A stretch of DNA of 13,975 nucleotides from CAZXIY01 sp964640935 (GTDB taxonomy: Archaea; Thermoplasmatota; Thermoplasmata; Methanomassiliicoccales; Methanomethylophilaceae), in the NCBI GenBank assembly GCA_964640935.1, contig CAZXIY010000031.1, forward strand, positions 1 through 13,975, read 5' to 3'. Positions within the stretch are counted from its first letter, which is position 1. Each line of letters starts with the position of its first letter. The notes beneath the pieces were generated by a model. The model saw only the letters and a list, made by a program, of their open reading frames with translations, was not told the DNA's origin and made no database searches. Both the position numbers and the translations under genes were made by a program. Below are positions 1 to 7,441 of this stretch, piece after piece.

Positions 1-57
1 CGCGGGCGACGACATGCTGGTCGGCAGCCTCGGCGCGGATACGCTGATCGGCGGAAC
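1..57 (+). other. Foreign-looking edge fragment resembling an RTX calcium-binding repeat
   Basis: Read from base 2, the first ~57 bases encode AGDDMLVGSLGADTLIGG, which has the G-x-D-x-L-x-G-G spacing of hemolysin-type RTX nonapeptide repeats. This frame does not continue into recognisable RTX sequence; it becomes meaningless about where the cobN frame starts to make sense. About 43 of the first 60 bases are G or C, against about 30 of the next 60. The cobN frame itself is closed by TGA at 45-47. The likeliest explanation is a chimeric assembly or read joined to the archaeal contig at about 50-62. A true rearrangement is less likely. The RTX resemblance rests on only about two repeats. Confidence 0.4.
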
Positions 58-3000
58 CGAAGGTCTGTTCCGACATCTATTCCTATCTTCTGAACGGCAG
101 TCCCGAGAATTTCGACAGGCTCATCGACTACATCGATATGGTCTTCGGCGGCAGGGAGATACTCGCTCTGCCGCCCGTCGTGGTCCCTTGGCAGGGCATC
201 GTCCATCCGAGGTTCGGCGACAGGGTGTTCGAAAGCACCGATGAATATCTGGCAGAGTACGGCGGCAGCGGGGATATCGTTGCACTCATAATATCGCGCA
301 GCGCGTGGATCACCGGTCAGAAGCGGATCGAAGAAGAGATGATATCCGACCTGGAGGACGAAGGACTCCGTGTCATCCCGGTGATGACGAACTCCCTTCA
401 CAATGAGGAGTATGGGTCGCTGAATATCGCGGAATGCATGGATAGATACCTCATCTCAGACGGAAAGCCGATCGCCAGTGCAGTCATAAAAATGGTAACA
501 TTCATGATCGGCAAGAAACCGTCGATGACGCAGGAGGAGGCGGCAGGTTCGTCCGCAGACATTCTGAAAGGACTGAACATACCGATATTCCAGCCCATAA
601 TCTCATACGATATGACGATCGACGATTGGAGAGATTCCGATACGCTCTCTGCCGACATCGCCTGGAGCATCGCAATGCCGGAATTCGAAGGTGCGATAGA
701 ACCGTTGATGCTCGGGACCACGAGGATGAACGACGGCGATTGCTACAACCGTGCGGCTATCCCCGGAAGAGGAGAGAAGATAGCCCGCAGGGTAAAGAAA
801 TGGATCGGACTGAAGAAAAAAGAAAGGTCCGAGTGCAGGACCGTTCTCATACTGAACAATAATCCGTGTGCTTCCGTCGAAGCCAACATCGGAAGCGCGG
901 CCGGCCTGGATGCTATAAGGAGCACCGTCGGAATACTCCGCGAGTTACATGCATCCGGGTACGATGTATCTGTTCCGAAGGATGCCGAAGATCTGATCGG
1001 AGCTTTCAATTCGCGTAAGGCGACATCCGAATTCAGGTGGACATCCGTCGCCGATATCGTGTCATCCGGCGGTGCGGTATACAGGATGAGCACCGACGAG
1101 TACAGAAGATATTTCGACACGCTTCCGGAGAAGGTGAGGGCAGACGTCGTACGGACATGGGGCGAACCGCCGGGGCAGTCGATGATAGTCGACGGGGACA
1201 TAATAATCACCGGTCTGAAGTGCGGGAATGCCGTGGTGGCCGTACAGCCGAAGAGAGGCTGCTACGGATCGAAATGCGACGGGAGCGTTTGCAAGATACT
1301 CCACGACCCGGACTGTCCGCCGACACACCAATACCTTGCGACATATCACTTCTTCAGGGACGTTTTCAAGGCAGATTTCATGATACATGTGGGTACCCAT
1401 GGATCACTTGAGTTCCTTCCGGGAAAAGGTACGGGGCTGTCCGAGGAATGCTATCCGGACATATGCATCGGCGACACGCCGATGGTGTACGTCTACAATA
1501 CAGACAACCCACCCGAAGGTTCGATCGCCAAGAGACGCTGCTACGCGACACTGACTGGCCACATGCAGACGCCGATGGCCGCTTCAGGACTGTACGGCGA
1601 TCTGATCACGCTTGATAATTTGCTCGCACAATATGAGACCGCGTCCGGGGATGATGCGAGAAAGCACGCCCTTCACCACATGATATTGGATGCCGTCGCC
1701 AAGGCGGGGCTGAACGGCATCGGCATCAGTCACGAAACGCCGATGGATGAGACAGTCAGGAAATGTCATGAGGTCCTGACAGGTATACGCACATCCAGGA
1801 TAGAGGTCGGGATGCACACTTTCGGCGAGATGCCGGAAGGCCGCCGGCTTGCCGAGCTCATAACATCGATGATAAGATATGATATCGAAGGCAAGGCATC
1901 CCCCAGAAAGACGATATCTTCGATGTATTCCGTCTCGTATCCGGATATGCTCGTCCACCCGGAAGGGTTCAACAAGGATCTCGGGATATCGAACGGTGCC
2001 GTCATGGAGATGATCGACAAACGTATCGAGATGATGGTCCGCATGGCATTGAACGGCTCCGATGCGGACGATGTTGCCGAAGCGATCGGACGCCCGGCAG
2101 TCGAAGGGCTTCAAGATTGTATCGACAGGGTACGCAGTATCAGAAAAGGAGTAGAGGATTCCGACGAGATGGGTTCGCTGCTCAACTCCGCCCACGGCGG
2201 TTTCACTCCGCCGGGGCCGTCCGGATACATGACGAGAGGGCGCGAGGACATACTTCCGACCGGGAGGAATTTCTATTCCCTGGATCCGAAACGGGTGCCT
2301 ACGACATCGTCATGGCGTGTCGGAACAAGACTGGCCGATGCACTGCTGGATAAATACCTGAACGACGAGGGGAAGTATCCCGAATCTGTCGCATTCCAGT
2401 GGATGACCAGTGATATAATGGCCGCGGACGGCGAGATGATGGCCGAGATATTCTCACTGATCGGCGCGGAACCTGTGTGGGAGAACAGCGGTCATGTGAC
2501 ATCGTTCAAGATCGTTCCGTATGAGTCCATGTCGCATCCGCGTATCGATGTGACGATACGCATATCGGGTATACTCAGGGACAATTTCCCCAACTGCGTC
2601 GATCTGGTGGATTCCGCGATCGTGGCCGTCTCCGAGTTGGATGAGCCGTATGATGTCAACCTGTTGAGAAAGCATACAGATCTCGATGTCAGATCTGGAG
2701 CATCAAGGGAAGAGGCTACGGCGAGGATATTCTCATCAAAGCCCGGGACCTACGCCAGCGGGGTCAACCTGGCAGTCCTGTCAGGAGCATGGAAGGACGA
2801 GAAGGATCTGGCCGAGATCTACATCGCGACGAATGGATATGCCTATGGTAATTCCAGGAAAGGGAGGGCGTCCCATGAGCAGTTCGCATCAGGTCTCGAA
2901 AACGTTTCTCTGACGTTCAACAAGGTCATGACGGACGAGCACGACCTTCTCGGATGCTGTTGCTACTACAGCAACCAGGGCGGGATGACTGCGGCCGCCA

Positions 3001-3551
3001 GGCATCTTTCCGGAAAGGATGTGAAGGCATACTACGGAGATACGAGGGAGACCGAGGCCGTCAGCGTCAGGACCCTATCCGACGAGATAAACCGCGTCGC
3101 CAGGTCCAAGCTTCTGAATCCCGCATGGATGGATGGGATGAAGGAGCACGGCTACAAAGGAGCGGCCGATATGATGAAGAAGATCACCCGCGTTTACGGA
3201 TGGGAGGCATCGACGCAGGAGGTCGACGACCGCATATTCGACGATATCGCATCCAAATACATCAACGACGACGATATGCGGAAGTTCTTCAGGGACAACA
3301 ATCCGTATGCTGCAGAGGAGATCTCCCGCCGTCTGCTCGAAGCGGAGGCCCGCGGTCTCTGGAAGGCGGACCCGAAGGTCCTGGACGATCTTCGCGGGAA
3401 CTATGCGGAGATAGAATCATGGATGGAGGATCTTGCCGGCAGCGGCGATATCCAGGGCGGCGAGGTCAGCATCATGTCCCCGTCGGAGATCGAAGGGTTG
3501 GGATCAGATATATCGAAGATAATGGACAAGGTCCACGGGAGAAGAAGATGA
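48..3551 (+). CDS. cobN: CobN-like cobaltochelatase large subunit, 5'-truncated
   Basis: Large subunit of a CobN/BchH-type chelatase, which inserts a divalent metal (cobalt in cobalamin synthesis) into a corrin or porphyrin ring using ATP with CobS/T- or ChlI/D-type partners; none of these is visible here. The frame is open from 48 and aligns at once with the CobN pattern YLLNGSPENF (84-113), then VVPWQGIVHP. The first ATG (138) lies inside this conserved region, so it is not the true start; roughly 100 N-terminal residues are missing. Counting from that ATG, the hallmark HVGTHGSLEFLPGKG has histidines 417 and 421 and is followed by NPPEGSIAKRR. LPTGRNFYSLDP, a PRIDV segment and the C-terminal HGYKGA and RGLW motifs are also present. 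Oddities are a CX4CX4CX7C cluster (bases 1260-1316) and CCC at 940-942 next to the YSNQGG motif. The TGA stop overlaps the next ATG. The family is certain; whether cobalt is the metal is not. Confidence 0.9.
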   Translation, partial: SAEPKVCSDIYSYLLNGSPENFDRLIDYIDMVFGGREILALPPVVVPWQGIVHPRFGDRVFESTDEYLAEYGGSGDIVALIISRSAWITGQKRIEEEMISDLEDEGLRVIPVMTNSLHNEEYGSLNIAECMDRYLISDGKPIASAVIKMVTFMIGKKPSMTQEEAAGSSADILKGLNIPIFQPIISYDMTIDDWRDSDTLSADIAWSIAMPEFEGAIEPLMLGTTRMNDGDCYNRAAIPGRGEKIARRVKKWIGLKKKERSECRTVLILNNNPCASVEANIGSAAGLDAIRSTVGILRELHASGYDVSVPKDAEDLIGAFNSRKATSEFRWTSVADIVSSGGAVYRMSTDEYRRYFDTLPEKVRADVVRTWGEPPGQSMIVDGDIIITGLKCGNAVVAVQPKRGCYGSKCDGSVCKILHDPDCPPTHQYLATYHFFRDVFKADFMIHVGTHGSLEFLPGKGTGLSEECYPDICIGDTPMVYVYNTDNPPEGSIAKRRCYATLTGHMQTPMAASGLYGDLITLDNLLAQYETASGDDARKHALHHMILDAVAKAGLNGIGISHETPMDETVRKCHEVLTGIRTSRIEVGMHTFGEMPEGRRLAELITSMIRYDIEGKASPRKTISSMYSVSYPDMLVHPEGFNKDLGISNGAVMEMIDKRIEMMVRMALNGSDADDVAEAIGRPAVEGLQDCIDRVRSIRKGVEDSDEMGSLLNSAHGGFTPPGPSGYMTRGREDILPTGRNFYSLDPKRVPTTSSWRVGTRLADALLDKYLNDEGKYPESVAFQWMTSDIMAADGEMMAEIFSLIGAEPVWENSGHVTSFKIVPYESMSHPRIDVTIRISGILRDNFPNCVDLVDSAIVAVSELDEPYDVNLLRKHTDLDVRSGASREEATARIFSSKPGTYASGVNLAVLSGAWKDEKDLAEIYIATNGYAYGNSRKGRASHEQFASGLENVSLTFNKVMTDEHDLLGCCCYYSNQGGMTAAARHLSGKDVKAYYGDTRETEAVSVRTLSDEINRVARSKLLNPAWMDGMKEHGYKGAADMMKKITRVYGWEASTQEVDDRIFDDIASKYINDDDMRKFFRDNNPYAAEEISRRLLEAEARGLWKADPKVLDDLRGNYAEIESWMEDLAGSGDIQGGEVSIMSPSEIEGLGSDISKIMDKVHGRRR

Positions 3552-4504
3552 CTGCTATAGTCGCCAACGGACTGACGAAGAGATACGGGGAGCTGTTAGC
3601 GGTCGACGGCCTCGATCTATCGGTGGACAACGAGATCTACGGCCTTCTCGGACCGAACGGCTCCGGGAAGACGACCACAGTCAACATGCTGACGTCGCTC
3701 CTGTCGATAACGGAGGGCACAGCATCCGTATGCGGTCACGACGTCTCCAAGGAGCAGTTGCAGGTCAGAGAATGCATCAGCTACGTTCCGCAGGATATGG
3801 CCGTTGACATACGTCTGACAGGAAGGGAGAACGTGGACTTCTTCGCCAAGCTGTACGGCATACGCGACAGAGGCGAGAGGAAGAAGAGGGTCGAGAACGT
3901 GCTCGAGATCATGAATCTCACCGATCGCGCGGATGAACGCACGAAGACCTATTCCGGAGGGATGAGGAGAAGGCTCGAATTGGCCCAGGCTCTCGTCCAC
4001 GAGCCCCAGGTCCTTTTCCTGGACGAGCCCACGGTAGGCCTCGACGTCGCATCCAGGATGTCGATATGGGAATACGTTGTGAAACTCAAGAAGAAGGGAG
4101 TGACGATTTTCGTCACGACGCATCAGATGGACGAGGCGGAACGCTACTGCGACCGCGTAGGCATCCTGAAGAAGGGAGTGCTGGTCAAAGAGGGACGTCC
4201 GTTCGATCTTACGGCCGGCATGAGAGCAGTGGTCACCGTGAGGACCGATGACGGTTTTCCATCTCATATCCCCGAAGGCGTCGATGCGGTGAGATACGAA
4301 TGCGGCGAGGCCGTATTCAATGTGGACCGCGGGGCTGATAAGCTGCCGCAGATCATCGACGCGTACGCTGATGACGGCACAAAGGTATTCTCGTGGTCCG
4401 TCAGAGAGCCGACGCTCGAGGATGTCTATATGCAGTCCGTCGGAACGGCCGAGGAAGGATCGTTCAACGACAGGCAGTTCAGGAACATCATGGGGAGGAG
4501 ATGA
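3548..4504 (+). CDS. ABC-2 type transporter ATP-binding protein (DrrA-like)
   Basis: ATPase of 318 residues that powers an ABC-2 exporter, acting at the inner face of the membrane with the permease encoded next. The start is the ATG at 3548, which shares ATGA with the cobN stop; the longer open frame upstream is only a shadow of cobN. Visible motifs are Walker A GPNGSGKT at 35-42, Q-loop Gln82, signature SGGMR at 136-140, Walker B VLFLDE at 155-160, D-loop GLD and H-loop His192. After ~residue 215 a C-terminal extension ends with REPTLEDVYMQSVG, typical of daunorubicin-resistance/CcmA-type ATPases. Coupling on both sides suggests one transcript, cobN-ATPase-permease. The substrate is unknown; a tetrapyrrole, metal complex or lipid would all be compatible. 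Confidence 0.93.
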   Translation: MTAIVANGLTKRYGELLAVDGLDLSVDNEIYGLLGPNGSGKTTTVNMLTSLLSITEGTASVCGHDVSKEQLQVRECISYVPQDMAVDIRLTGRENVDFFAKLYGIRDRGERKKRVENVLEIMNLTDRADERTKTYSGGMRRRLELAQALVHEPQVLFLDEPTVGLDVASRMSIWEYVVKLKKKGVTIFVTTHQMDEAERYCDRVGILKKGVLVKEGRPFDLTAGMRAVVTVRTDDGFPSHIPEGVDAVRYECGEAVFNVDRGADKLPQIIDAYADDGTKVFSWSVREPTLEDVYMQSVGTAEEGSFNDRQFRNIMGRR

Positions 4505-5232
4505 CCGTGTATAGGATGTTCGCATACATGGAAAGGGATCTGCTGAGGTGGCTGAGATCGCCGCTGAATGTGATCTCTACGTTGGCGATGCCGGCGGCAT
4601 GGCTCCTTTTCATGGGCCTGGTGATACCGTCACCGTATGAGAACTACCTGGATTACATAACACCCGGTATCCTGGTACTCACGATGCTCACTGCCGGATT
4701 GGCCGGAGGTTCGTCGCTGATGTTCGACAAGGTCCTGGGCTATCTCAACAAATTCCTGGCGATGCCGGCCCCCAGGGAAGCGATACTGTTCGGGAAGATC
4801 CTGTTCATCACAATAAGGGGGCTCCTGCAGGCCACAGTCATCCTGCTCATCGCCATCGCGGTCGGAGCGACGGTACTGTCGCCGCTGGCGTATCTGGAGA
4901 TGTATGTGCTGCTGTTCATATTCGGAGTGATAATATCATCCTTCGGTACGACCATCGCCCTGTTCCTTACCGATCACGATTCCTATGCCGCGGCCCAGGC
5001 GTTCATATCGATACCTCTTTACCTTGCATCATCTGCGCTGGTGAAATATGAGGATATGCCGATGGTCCTGTATTACGTCGCAAAATGCAATCCGATGAGC
5101 TATGCTATCGACGGGGCCAGAGCGGCAGCGGCCGGAACATTCCCCGGGATCGAGATGCTCATACTGCTGATCGTCGCAGTCGCTATGGTGACTATCTGTG
5201 CGTGGAAGTTCAGGAAGGTCACGATAAAGTGA
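4501..5232 (+). CDS. ABC-2 type transporter permease
   Basis: Integral membrane subunit of 243 residues, partner of the preceding ATPase. Six hydrophobic segments are visible at about 24-43, 52-72, 100-125, 130-156, 162-182 and 217-235. The ABC-2 motifs are present: YLDYITPGIL just before helix 2 and CNPMSYAIDGAR between the last two helices. The ATG at 4501 shares ATGA with the ATPase stop. However, the GGAGG at 4494-4498 lies only 2 nt from that ATG and 8 nt from an in-frame GTG at 4507, so the GTG could be the real start, removing two residues. The TGA stop directly abuts the stop of the minus-strand gene that follows. No periplasmic domain or large loop hints at the substrate. Confidence 0.9.
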   Translation: MTVYRMFAYMERDLLRWLRSPLNVISTLAMPAAWLLFMGLVIPSPYENYLDYITPGILVLTMLTAGLAGGSSLMFDKVLGYLNKFLAMPAPREAILFGKILFITIRGLLQATVILLIAIAVGATVLSPLAYLEMYVLLFIFGVIISSFGTTIALFLTDHDSYAAAQAFISIPLYLASSALVKYEDMPMVLYYVAKCNPMSYAIDGARAAAAGTFPGIEMLILLIVAVAMVTICAWKFRKVTIK

Positions 5233-5730
5233 TCATCTTATGATTATGCTGTCCACGCCGCGGCAGGATTTCAGTTTCGGGATGTATTCGGGAGGAAGCT
5301 GACCGTCCAGGACTATTATCAGATGGGCATCCTTTTGCAGACCGGGGTCGTCGACGACGGCCTGTCTTACGGATATCCCCGCATCGTAGATGGTCTTGGT
5401 CACATCGGCCAATATGCCCGGTATGCGTGCATCTACGGGGATTATCTCCAATGTCGTGCACCCGATGAACGGTGCGACATCCGAAAGGAGCGACATGCTG
5501 TTGAGTTTGGAGAATACAGATTTGAGAAGAGGTATGCTCTCGATATGATCGATCGTGGACCTTACGACGCGTCTGTCCACGCCTGCGGCCTTACCGAGGG
5601 CGGTATCGGAGATCATGATGTTCCCGCAATAGGCAGTTCCGTCGGAGACGCGGATACCGTGTCTGAGCATTACCATCGCAACGGACTTCTGTGACGGAAA
5701 TCCATTGAAATTAGAGATTACCTTCTCCAT
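5233..5730 (-). CDS. HTH-ACT predicted amino-acid metabolism regulator (COG2150-like)
   Basis: Protein of 165 residues that looks like the archaeal family annotated as predicted regulator of amino acid metabolism containing an ACT domain. Residues ~11-75 are helical, with a winged-helix-like pattern around SDTALGKAAGVDRRVVRSTI (41-60). Residues ~93-164 form an ACT domain: LEIIPVDARIPGILADVTK, then AGISVRQAVVDDP and the final strand HLIIVLDG. ACT domains usually bind amino acids, so ligand-controlled DNA binding is inferred. It is divergent from the chorismate mutase gene and close to the aspartate-semialdehyde/homocysteine operon, so aromatic or aspartate-family amino acids are candidate effectors. 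No strong Shine-Dalgarno precedes the ATG, which suggests a leaderless or short-leader mRNA. Confidence 0.8.
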   Translation of the reverse strand: MEKVISNFNGFPSQKSVAMVMLRHGIRVSDGTAYCGNIMISDTALGKAAGVDRRVVRSTIDHIESIPLLKSVFSKLNSMSLLSDVAPFIGCTTLEIIPVDARIPGILADVTKTIYDAGISVRQAVVDDPGLQKDAHLIIVLDGQLPPEYIPKLKSCRGVDSIIIR

Positions 5731-5750
5731 GAGCGCGTATCGTTCTGATT

Positions 5751-5760
5751 GTACATAAGG
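5751..5760 (-). promoter_or_regulatory. Possible TATA box for the HTH-ACT gene
   Basis: The minus strand reads CCTTATGTAC here, centred about 25 nt upstream of the ATG at 5730. That is the expected archaeal TATA position if transcription starts at or near the start codon. A second TATA-like stretch (ACTATACAA, about 5767-5775) lies slightly farther out. The match to consensus is only moderate. Confidence 0.3.
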
Positions 5761-5897
5761 TGTTCATTGTATAGTTGTGTGCATAATGTTACTTTGAGAG
5801 ACATCTCTGTCCATCGGGGCGGTCAACTTATTGACTCGTGTGTTGCACGATAAGTCCGTCATATCAGCATATATGCCGATGCGATCCATCGATTGGC

Positions 5898-5907
5898 CAT
5901 AAATACG
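5898..5907 (+). promoter_or_regulatory. Possible TATA box for the chorismate mutase gene
   Basis: CATAAATACG sits about 35 nt before the ATG at 5937 and would give a leader of roughly 10 nt, in keeping with the lack of a Shine-Dalgarno. The palindromic GCATATATGC at 5868-5877 is an alternative giving a ~40-nt leader. The 206-bp divergent gap (5731-5936) holds no RNA gene that I can recognise. Confidence 0.3.
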
Positions 5908-5936
5908 AGAAATGTCATGCTAGTCGCAGTGATTCG

Positions 5937-6209
5937 ATGCCGAACACCAAAGAGCTCAGAGAGATGATCGAGGATATCGATCAGCAGATCATAGAATTGA
6001 TCGCCACCCGCATGGAGATCGCGGACGAGCTCGCAAAGGCTAAGAAGCAGTCTGCTCAGAGCTACTGGGATGAATCGAAGGAGCGCGAAGTGATACAGAG
6101 GTACCATGAGCTCTGCGAGGAGGTCAGTCTCTCCGAGGACGAGGCCAGGCAGATCGCCGAAGTGATACTGAAGATCTCTAAGGAGAGGCAGCACCATTAT
6201 TTCGAGTGA
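5937..6209 (+). CDS. Chorismate mutase, monofunctional AroQ class
   Basis: Short all-helical protein of 90 residues that converts chorismate to prephenate, the entry step to phenylalanine and tyrosine. All catalytic positions of the E. coli AroQ mutase domain can be placed with a constant offset of three: Arg8, Arg25, Lys36, Asp45, Glu49 and Gln85 correspond to Arg11, Arg28, Lys39, Asp48, Glu52 and Gln88. The length is that of a stand-alone AroQ mutase, with no dehydratase or dehydrogenase fused. The start at 5937 fits the family N-terminus (NTKELREMIEDID); an upstream extension of the frame to 5838 has no family character. A T-run follows the stop. The next plus-strand gene is aspartate-semialdehyde dehydrogenase, whose product feeds archaeal aromatic synthesis in the ketofructose-phosphate route. 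Confidence 0.92.
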   Translation: MPNTKELREMIEDIDQQIIELIATRMEIADELAKAKKQSAQSYWDESKEREVIQRYHELCEEVSLSEDEARQIAEVILKISKERQHHYFE

Positions 6210-6246
6210 CCGCTGCCGATAGATCTCGTTAATATATGTCCAATCA

Positions 6247-6253
6247 TTTTTTT
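6247..6253 (+). terminator. T-tract, likely archaeal terminator after chorismate mutase
   Basis: Seven consecutive T residues 38 nt downstream of the chorismate mutase stop. Archaeal RNA polymerase terminates on T-tracts without needing a hairpin. This one lies between the gene and the separate asd promoter. Confidence 0.45.
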
Positions 6254-6257
6254 GGGT

Positions 6258-6285
6258 CAATAATATTCATTAAAGAATATTATTG
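6258..6285. promoter_or_regulatory. Perfect 11-bp inverted repeat, candidate operator upstream of asd
   Basis: CAATAATATTC (6258-6268) and GAATATTATTG (6275-6285) are exact reverse complements around ATTAAA. The repeat ends about ten bases before the likely TATA box of the asd operon, a position suited to binding by a dimeric regulator. It has no T-run directly after it, so it is less likely to be a terminator hairpin, although the short T-run before it could serve the upstream gene. The cognate regulator is unknown; the nearby HTH-ACT protein is one candidate. Confidence 0.5.
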
Positions 6286-6293
6286 TCAGAATA

Positions 6294-6302
6294 TGTTTAA
6301 AT
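6294..6302 (+). promoter_or_regulatory. TATA box of the asd-homocysteine operon
   Basis: TTTAAAT at 6296-6302, in an AT-rich stretch, resembles an archaeal TATA box and predicts transcription from about 6324. That leaves a ~27-nt leader which contains AGGAG at 6336-6340, 10 nt before the asd ATG. Confidence 0.5.
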
Positions 6303-6350
6303 CATCTATGGTGTAACAGGGTCTCATATCTTATTAGGAGACACGCTGAG

Positions 6351-7412
6351 ATGAGCAAGATAAAGGTCGCAGTACTCGGAGCCACGGGCATGATCGGTCA
6401 GAGGTTCGTCGAGATGCTGGAGGACCACCCGTATTTCGAGATAGAGGGGCTTTACGCCTCCGAAAGGTCGAACGGCAAGAAGCTGGGCGACGTGTTGAAG
6501 GTCAGAGATTACGTTTACAAGGATGATACGCTCGATATGAATATCGAGACGATGGACCTGGACAAGATATCCAAGAATGCGAGGATCGCATTCAGCGGTA
6601 TACCGTCGGATCTGGCGGGACCGACCGAAACGGAACTTGCCGAGAAGGGCGTGGGCGTATTCACCAATGCGGGGTCGCACAGGATGGACAAGGATGTTGC
6701 GATCCTGATCCCGGAAGTGAATCCAGAACATTTGGATTCGATAAAGGATCAGACAGCGTACAAGGACGGAGGATTCATAGTGACGAATGCCAACTGTTCG
6801 TCCACCGGTATCGCCGCCCCTCTTGCGGCTCTGAACAACGATTACGTACTCGAGGATGTCTTCATATCCACATACCAGGCCCTTTCCGGGGCAGGGTATC
6901 CCGGCGTTCCGTCCTTGGATGCCGTGGGAAATGTGATACCGTTCATCAAAGGCGAAGAGGAGAAGATGGAGTCGGAGCTTGCGAAGATGCTCGGAACATA
7001 TTCGCACGGGAAGTTCGACTTCGCGAAGTTCAACGTTTACGCCAACTGCGCGAGAGTACCGGTCGTGGACGGACATCTGGAGTCGCTCGTAGTGAAGATG
7101 AAGAAGACGCCGTCCGTCGAGGACATCACAGAGACATTCGAAAGTTTCAGAGGGGTGCCTCAGAAGCTCAAGCTCCCGTCGGCACCGGAGCAACCGATCA
7201 TCGTGAGGACGGAGGAGAACAGGCCGCAGCCTGCATTCGATGTCTTCGCGGGAGGCACCGGCAGATCCAAGGGAATGGCCGTGACTATCGGCAGGATCAG
7301 AATGAAAGGCGACTACTGCAAGATCTTCGCTCTTTCCCACAACACCCTGAGAGGCGGAGCGGGAGGTTCGGTCCTCAACGCCGAGCTCGCCAAAGCGGAG
7401 AAACTGATCTAA
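6351..7412 (+). CDS. asd: Aspartate-semialdehyde dehydrogenase
   Basis: Enzyme of 353 residues that reduces L-aspartyl 4-phosphate to L-aspartate 4-semialdehyde with NADPH. The N-terminal Rossmann motif is GATGMIGQRF (10-19). The catalytic cysteine is Cys149 in NANCSSTG. The histidine of the RVPVVDGH segment (His242) is the expected acid/base residue. The C-terminal SHNTLRGGAGGSVLNAE is typical of the archaeal/fungal-type subfamily, and the length is normal. AGGAG 10 nt upstream supports the start. It is the first gene of an operon with DUF39, NIL-ferredoxin and COG2122 genes, 29 nt ahead of the DUF39 gene. Its product is the direct substrate of that sulfurtransferase and also serves threonine, lysine and, in many archaea, aromatic synthesis. 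Confidence 0.96.
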   Translation: MSKIKVAVLGATGMIGQRFVEMLEDHPYFEIEGLYASERSNGKKLGDVLKVRDYVYKDDTLDMNIETMDLDKISKNARIAFSGIPSDLAGPTETELAEKGVGVFTNAGSHRMDKDVAILIPEVNPEHLDSIKDQTAYKDGGFIVTNANCSSTGIAAPLAALNNDYVLEDVFISTYQALSGAGYPGVPSLDAVGNVIPFIKGEEEKMESELAKMLGTYSHGKFDFAKFNVYANCARVPVVDGHLESLVVKMKKTPSVEDITETFESFRGVPQKLKLPSAPEQPIIVRTEENRPQPAFDVFAGGTGRSKGMAVTIGRIRMKGDYCKIFALSHNTLRGGAGGSVLNAELAKAEKLI

Positions 7413-7441
7413 ACATATTCGAAACAGTTTGAGGTGAAAAC

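Noticed and set aside
1584..2195. A 203-codon minus-strand open frame inside cobN
   Set aside because: Shadow of cobN; no start signal, no recognisable domain.
2954..3547. Upstream extension of the ABC ATPase frame
   Set aside because: It overlaps the conserved C-terminus of CobN, and its translation is Arg/Gly-rich nonsense; the ATGA start at 3548 fits the family.
3617..4525. A 302-codon minus-strand open frame opposite the ABC ATPase
   Set aside because: The plus strand encodes all ABC motifs; the antisense translation is Arg/His-rich and has no family character.
5797..5808. AGAGA-CA-TCTCT short palindrome
   Set aside because: Five-base arms and a two-base loop; too short to distinguish from chance.
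5822..5835. GTCAA-CTTA-TTGAC inverted repeat in the divergent gap
   Set aside because: Arms of only five bases are expected by chance in 200 bp; not placed next to a convincing TATA box.
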